DNA from: Verrucomicrobiota bacterium
GTDB lineage: Bacteria; Verrucomicrobiota; Verrucomicrobiia; Chthoniobacterales; UBA10450
Length of the DNA stretch: 33,542 nucleotides
Direction of reading: 5' to 3'
NCBI GenBank assembly: GCA_003219465.1
Contig: QHOX01000153.1
Location: forward strand, 1 to 33,542
Position 1 is the first letter of the stretch; each line of letters opens with the position of its first letter. The translations under genes were made by a program, and so were the position numbers. The notes beneath the pieces are model-generated. The model was not told the DNA's origin. It made no database searches and saw nothing but the letters and a program-made list of their open reading frames with translations. Shown here piece after piece: positions 32,874 to 33,542 of this stretch.

Positions 32874-33542
32874 TTACACCCACTTCGCCATCTGTTCCGG
32901 GAACGGGCATTGCGCGCAATCGGAACTGTCCTGCATGCAAAAATCTTCGTAGATCTGTAGCAAACCCTGTTGGTGCGCGACGGTGCGCAACAGTTCTTTC
33001 CGGCGCGGATCATTTCCAAACAGACGTGTAGCAGCGGTCTCGAGTCGGCGGTTCGATAGTTGCGTCGGCAGCTTTGCGTATTCGGTCCAAAGCTGTGTGC
33101 TCGGCGAGGCGGGAGCTTCGATGTCATGCGCCGCCCAAAAAGGAAACAGCACGTTGGCCAGGATGTCAGCGACACGCGCCTCGCCGATCAGCGCCATCTC
33201 CTTCGGCGACGCTTCAGAGGTCAGGGTGTAATGGAAGTTCCAAAAGGGATGTTCAAGCGTTTGAAAGAAATCGTCAGCCGCAGCGACGCTGCTTTTACCC
33301 GACGCTCGCTGAAGACGCGACCATTCACGCGCGAGAACTGCCAATGCCGCAAGGCGGCGTTGCGGATGATTTACCGGCCGCGTGCCACTGATGTGCCAGG
33401 CTTTAGCTGGCAAAATCAATCGCTGCAGATCGTCGCGATGTGGCCACCAACGGTCCCACAGTTGCCGCACGTACTCGCGCGCGGATTTTTTGTAGATGTC
33501 GAGATCGGGTGTCTCAAGGAAACCGGCTGTGCCGAAGAGCAA
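32874..33542 (-). CDS. DUF2851 family protein, C-terminal part (cut by window edge)
   Basis: 222 residues of a longer protein; the true N-terminus lies beyond the right edge. LLFGTAGFLE, LWDRWWPHRDDLQRLILPA, WHISGTRPVNHPQRRLAALA, and the end GLLQIYEDFCMQDSSDCAQC-PFPE are characteristic of DUF2851. The clustered Cys residues near the end (FC, DC, QC) could bind a metal; this is inference. The family is common in Bacteroidetes and Verrucomicrobia and has no assigned function. The stop (TAA) is at 32874-32876. Confidence 0.85.
   Translation of the reverse strand: MLFGTAGFLETPDLDIYKKSAREYVRQLWDRWWPHRDDLQRLILPAKAWHISGTRPVNHPQRRLAALAVLAREWSRLQRASGKSSVAAADDFFQTLEHPFWNFHYTLTSEASPKEMALIGEARVADILANVLFPFWAAHDIEAPASPSTQLWTEYAKLPTQLSNRRLETAATRLFGNDPRRKELLRTVAHQQGLLQIYEDFCMQDSSDCAQCPFPEQMAKWV

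Overview
The window is bacterial chromosomal DNA of moderate GC with densely packed genes, many short ATGA overlaps, and frequent GTG/TTG starts. The gene mix suggests a soil or freshwater member of the Verrucomicrobiota (Spartobacteria/Chthoniobacterales-like). It includes a prepilin signal FTLIELLVVIAIIAIL preceded by Ala, a DUF2851 protein, an S74-tailed repeat adhesin, a class A PBP with two L,D-transpeptidases, and several families of dispersed palindromes. This placement is inference from gene content; no 16S gene is present to confirm it.

Layout. 1-819 is the 5' third of a 23S rRNA gene on the minus strand. It has a structured leader with a boxA-like site, and no 16S gene or Ile/Ala tRNA upstream. 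Next come a GNAT acetyltransferase, a ChaA-type antiporter, and a coupled minus-strand operon (VOC protein, DUF1801 protein, Asp-box BNR protein, MoaD/ThiS-like protein). tatD and an L,D-transpeptidase overlap at 6648-6651. The 5' end of tatD is duplicated around a small palindromic element. gmd and rph follow on the minus strand.

9313-23796 is an accessory glycan locus. It holds a 1109-aa sulfotransferase/GT2/GT4 fusion, three methyltransferases, two full sulfotransferase paralogues plus a decayed third, a GSCFA protein and a DegT/DnrJ/EryC1 aminotransferase. A NarL-type two-component pair sits inside it, and its kinase frame is broken by an exact 22-bp tandem duplication. Three of the encoded proteins carry the same roughly 80-residue beta-rich domain, once at the N-terminus and twice at the C-terminus. 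A second module, which links the sulfotransferase and glycosyltransferase parts of the fusion, recurs as the C-terminus of a stand-alone sulfotransferase. The likely product is a decorated (sulfated, methylated, amino-sugar) surface glycan, with gmd supplying GDP-4-keto-6-deoxymannose. The product itself is inference.

23810-33542 is mostly housekeeping and envelope: an HD phosphohydrolase, a LysM-like L,D-transpeptidase, a monothiol-type glutaredoxin, a class A PBP, a membrane-anchored C39-like protein, tRNA-Ser(GCU), a 17-residue-repeat adhesin with an S74 chaperone tail, tRNA-Gly(CCC), a pseudopilin, and a DUF2851 protein cut by the window edge. At least two dispersed palindrome families punctuate the intergenic spaces: TGTAG...CTACA elements and TGTCAT...TGACA elements.
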